NCBI GenBank assembly: GCA_009776995.1
Contig: WRMR01000049.1
Span: 1-15,055 of the forward strand
DNA: 15,055 nucleotides
From: Planctomycetaceae bacterium
GTDB taxonomy: Bacteria; Planctomycetota; Planctomycetia; Pirellulales; Thermoguttaceae
Reading direction: 5' to 3'
Part shown: piece by piece, positions 13,646 through 15,055 of the stretch
How the letters are laid out: every line of letters starts with the position of its first letter
Position numbering within the stretch: position 1 is the first letter of the stretch
Position numbers and translations under genes: made by a program
The notes under the pieces: generated by a model
What the model was told of the DNA's origin: nothing
The model's database searches: none
Seen by the model: only the letters and a program-made list of their open reading frames with translations

Positions 13646-14716
13646 ATGTTAAGATGGGGGGGGGGCAACTTAAGGGCTTTCACTCTCGTTGAACTTCTTG
13701 TGGTGATTGCAATCATTGGTATTTTGATTGCGCTTCTTTTACCCGCCGTTCAGGCAGCTCGTGAAGCGGCAAGGCGAATGACTTGCACCAATAACTTGAA
13801 AAATATCGCGTTGAGTTTCCATAACTATCACGACGCGACAAAAGGACTTCCACCGGGAGGAATCATTTCCGCCAACAGAGGGTGGTATTGGTACACTCCA
13901 TCCTGGACAATGAGAGTGCTTCCCTACATTGAGCAGACGGCTCTTTATGATGGTCTTGCCCAAGGATCGTACAGCGGTGATCCCAATATTGTGGGCTGGG
14001 TTCGCAACGTTTGTGATATCAGAATTGCCGGTACGGATACCTGGCCCGGACGGGATTACATGAGAACGCAACTCAGTGTGTACTCGTGTCCTTCCTTCGG
14101 TGTCCATGAACTGGTCCCTTCCATTGCAACTCAACCGGAATGGTCCCGTTACCGGCATAATTATGCCGTAAATTTTGGTCCCAGGGATTACAATTTCAGA
14201 GATGCTTACACTGGATACCCTTTCGTCGATTTTGAGTGGCCGGAAGGAAGTTCGCCCCCGGATTTTGTTTATCGCTGTAGTGGTGTTCCTTTCGGGCTGG
14301 ATACTTTCACGACCTTTGCAACAATCGAAGACGGACTCAGTAATACGCTATTTGCATCCGAACTGACACCTTCGAAAAGCGACCCCAATGGAACACGTTA
14401 CGGTGACTCAATGCTTTCGGTTTCTGCGGGATATACTGCATACTATACACCGAATTCCCTCGGACCGGATGTTGTGAAAGATTGCACATCGTCTGCAACG
14501 GTTGGTAAAGGCGGCCTCGCAACGTGTATCGCAGCCCAGGGTCGCGCACCAGGAAACGAGCTGGGGCAGAGGATCACAGCCCGGAGTTTTCATACCGGTG
14601 GAGTTAATGCCGCTGTGGGGGATGGTGCTGTGACATTTATCAGCGATACAGTCGCATTGCACACATGGCGCTGCATTGCCACAGGCTCAGGCGGCGAATC
14701 GGTTGCATTGCCGTAA
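13646..14716 (+). CDS. DUF1559 family pseudopilin-like protein
   Basis: 356 residues as an open frame from ATG 13646. It has the prepilin N-methylation signature AFTLVELLVVIAIIGILIALLLPAVQAAREAARR, split by cleavage before the Phe; the hydrophobic helix anchors it to the membrane and probably assembles it by a type II/IV-like system. The DUF1559 region follows, with CTNNLKNIALSFHNYHD and the C-terminal H-X9-DG motif (HTGGVNAAVGDG). The family is greatly expanded in planctomycetes and of unclear function. ATG 13646 has no ribosome site; the SD-supported ATG 13630 is out of frame because of a 10-G tract (13656-13665), so the tract may set expression on or off, or be a sequencing error. A lipoprotein gene follows. 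Confidence 0.93.
   Translation: MLRWGGGNLRAFTLVELLVVIAIIGILIALLLPAVQAAREAARRMTCTNNLKNIALSFHNYHDATKGLPPGGIISANRGWYWYTPSWTMRVLPYIEQTALYDGLAQGSYSGDPNIVGWVRNVCDIRIAGTDTWPGRDYMRTQLSVYSCPSFGVHELVPSIATQPEWSRYRHNYAVNFGPRDYNFRDAYTGYPFVDFEWPEGSSPPDFVYRCSGVPFGLDTFTTFATIEDGLSNTLFASELTPSKSDPNGTRYGDSMLSVSAGYTAYYTPNSLGPDVVKDCTSSATVGKGGLATCIAAQGRAPGNELGQRITARSFHTGGVNAAVGDGAVTFISDTVALHTWRCIATGSGGESVALP
13656..13665 (+). repeat. 10-bp poly-G tract at the start of the DUF1559 gene
   Basis: Ten consecutive G between the two candidate starts and the prepilin signature. A loss of one G or gain of two would join the SD-supported start to the main frame. Confidence 0.85.
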
Positions 14717-14756
14717 TAATGTGCCCCCACAACAAGAGTTATTCGTGTGATTGGCA

Positions 14757-14828
14757 GGCCGGGAATGCACAAGGCAGGGAGCGACCGGATCATTCTCGAT
14801 TGATCGGTCACTCATCACGTTCCCGGCT
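14757..14828 (+). terminator. Large imperfect hairpin between DUF1559 and lipoprotein genes
   Basis: GCCGGGAA (14758-14765) pairs with TTCCCGGC (14820-14827). Inside, GACCG-g-ATCA (14783-14792) pairs with TGATCGGTC (14801-14809). No T-run follows, so it may be an attenuator or an RNA-stability structure that separates expression of the two genes. Confidence 0.5.
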
Positions 14829-14930
14829 CTCATGGGAAAACCACCAATTAAGCTTTGGCGGGGCGGTATGTGTCTTTCTTTCGTATGGAAAAAATCAAAA
14901 TTTCGTATTCCATTTGCATAGGAGGTTTCA

Positions 14931-15055
14931 GTGAAAAATCTTGTATCGATGAATCGTCAATTCACACATGTGCGAGCATTTGTGTTTCTCGTGATTTCAA
15001 TCGGGCTTTTCTGTTTGGTGTTCACGGGATGTCAACATGACAACCTTCATTCCAT
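14931..15055 (+). CDS. Small lipoprotein, partial (3' end beyond window)
   Basis: GTG 14931 has a perfect AGGAGG (14920-14925) five bases upstream. The visible 41 residues are a signal peptide: a basic/polar start, a hydrophobic stretch from Ala16 to Phe31, and a lipobox VFTGC with Cys34 as the lipidation site, then QHDNLHS. It would be processed by signal peptidase II and anchored to a membrane by lipid. Planctomycete DUF1559 genes are often followed by a small lipoprotein of about 130-160 residues, some with a carboxypeptidase regulatory-like domain; this gene fits that arrangement, but its mature part is outside the window, so no function is assigned. Confidence 0.7.
   Translation, partial: MKNLVSMNRQFTHVRAFVFLVISIGLFCLVFTGCQHDNLHS

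Overview
The window looks like a planctomycete chromosome (phylum Planctomycetota). The best evidence is a DUF1559 pseudopilin-like protein with the prepilin N-terminus and the H-X9-DG motif, followed by a small lipoprotein, plus a GspK-like type II secretion protein next door. Sequence alone does not resolve the genus. Most genes are moderately GC-rich; the stretch from about 5,600 to 7,500 is visibly AT-rich and carries mobile-element hallmarks.

Layout. (1) 1-120: the 3' end of a group IIC intron, with the last codons of its reverse transcriptase, domain V and domain VI. (2) 148-5593, minus strand: nadB (L-aspartate oxidase), then, transcribed towards it, a tightly packed set of three genes: CPBP membrane protease, secreted M28 metallopeptidase with two PDZ domains, and an alpha/beta hydrolase. 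The CPBP protein begins with about 60 residues that look like the SAM-like core-binding domain of a tyrosine recombinase. (3) 5594-7090: an apparent integrative-element scar, made of the 3' half of a tRNA(CAU) gene, three directed 15-bp repeats, several perfect inverted repeats, an excisionase-like HTH gene and a small companion gene. (4) 7087-7834: an ORF of unknown N-terminus fused in frame to the C-terminus of a group II intron reverse transcriptase, followed by that intron's domain V/VI. (5) 7896-8626: a small ORF and structured non-coding DNA. (6) 8627-10033: two broken oxidoreductase genes, a Gfo/Idh/MocA gene frameshifted by a 10-bp tandem duplication and an SDR gene cut by an insertion sequence. 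(7) 10025-11296: a complete ISAzo13-family element with 18-bp terminal inverted repeats. (8) 11476-15055, plus strand: GspK-like protein, DUF1559 protein with a 10-G tract at its start, and a partial lipoprotein.

The window thus combines ordinary housekeeping genes with several generations of mobile-element damage. No complete novel defence or biosynthetic system was seen. The most interesting signals are the two chimeric ORFs (recombinase domain + CPBP protease; unknown domain + intron RT C-terminus), the att-like tRNA fragment with its repeat array, and the poly-G tract that puts the SD-supported start of the DUF1559 gene out of frame.
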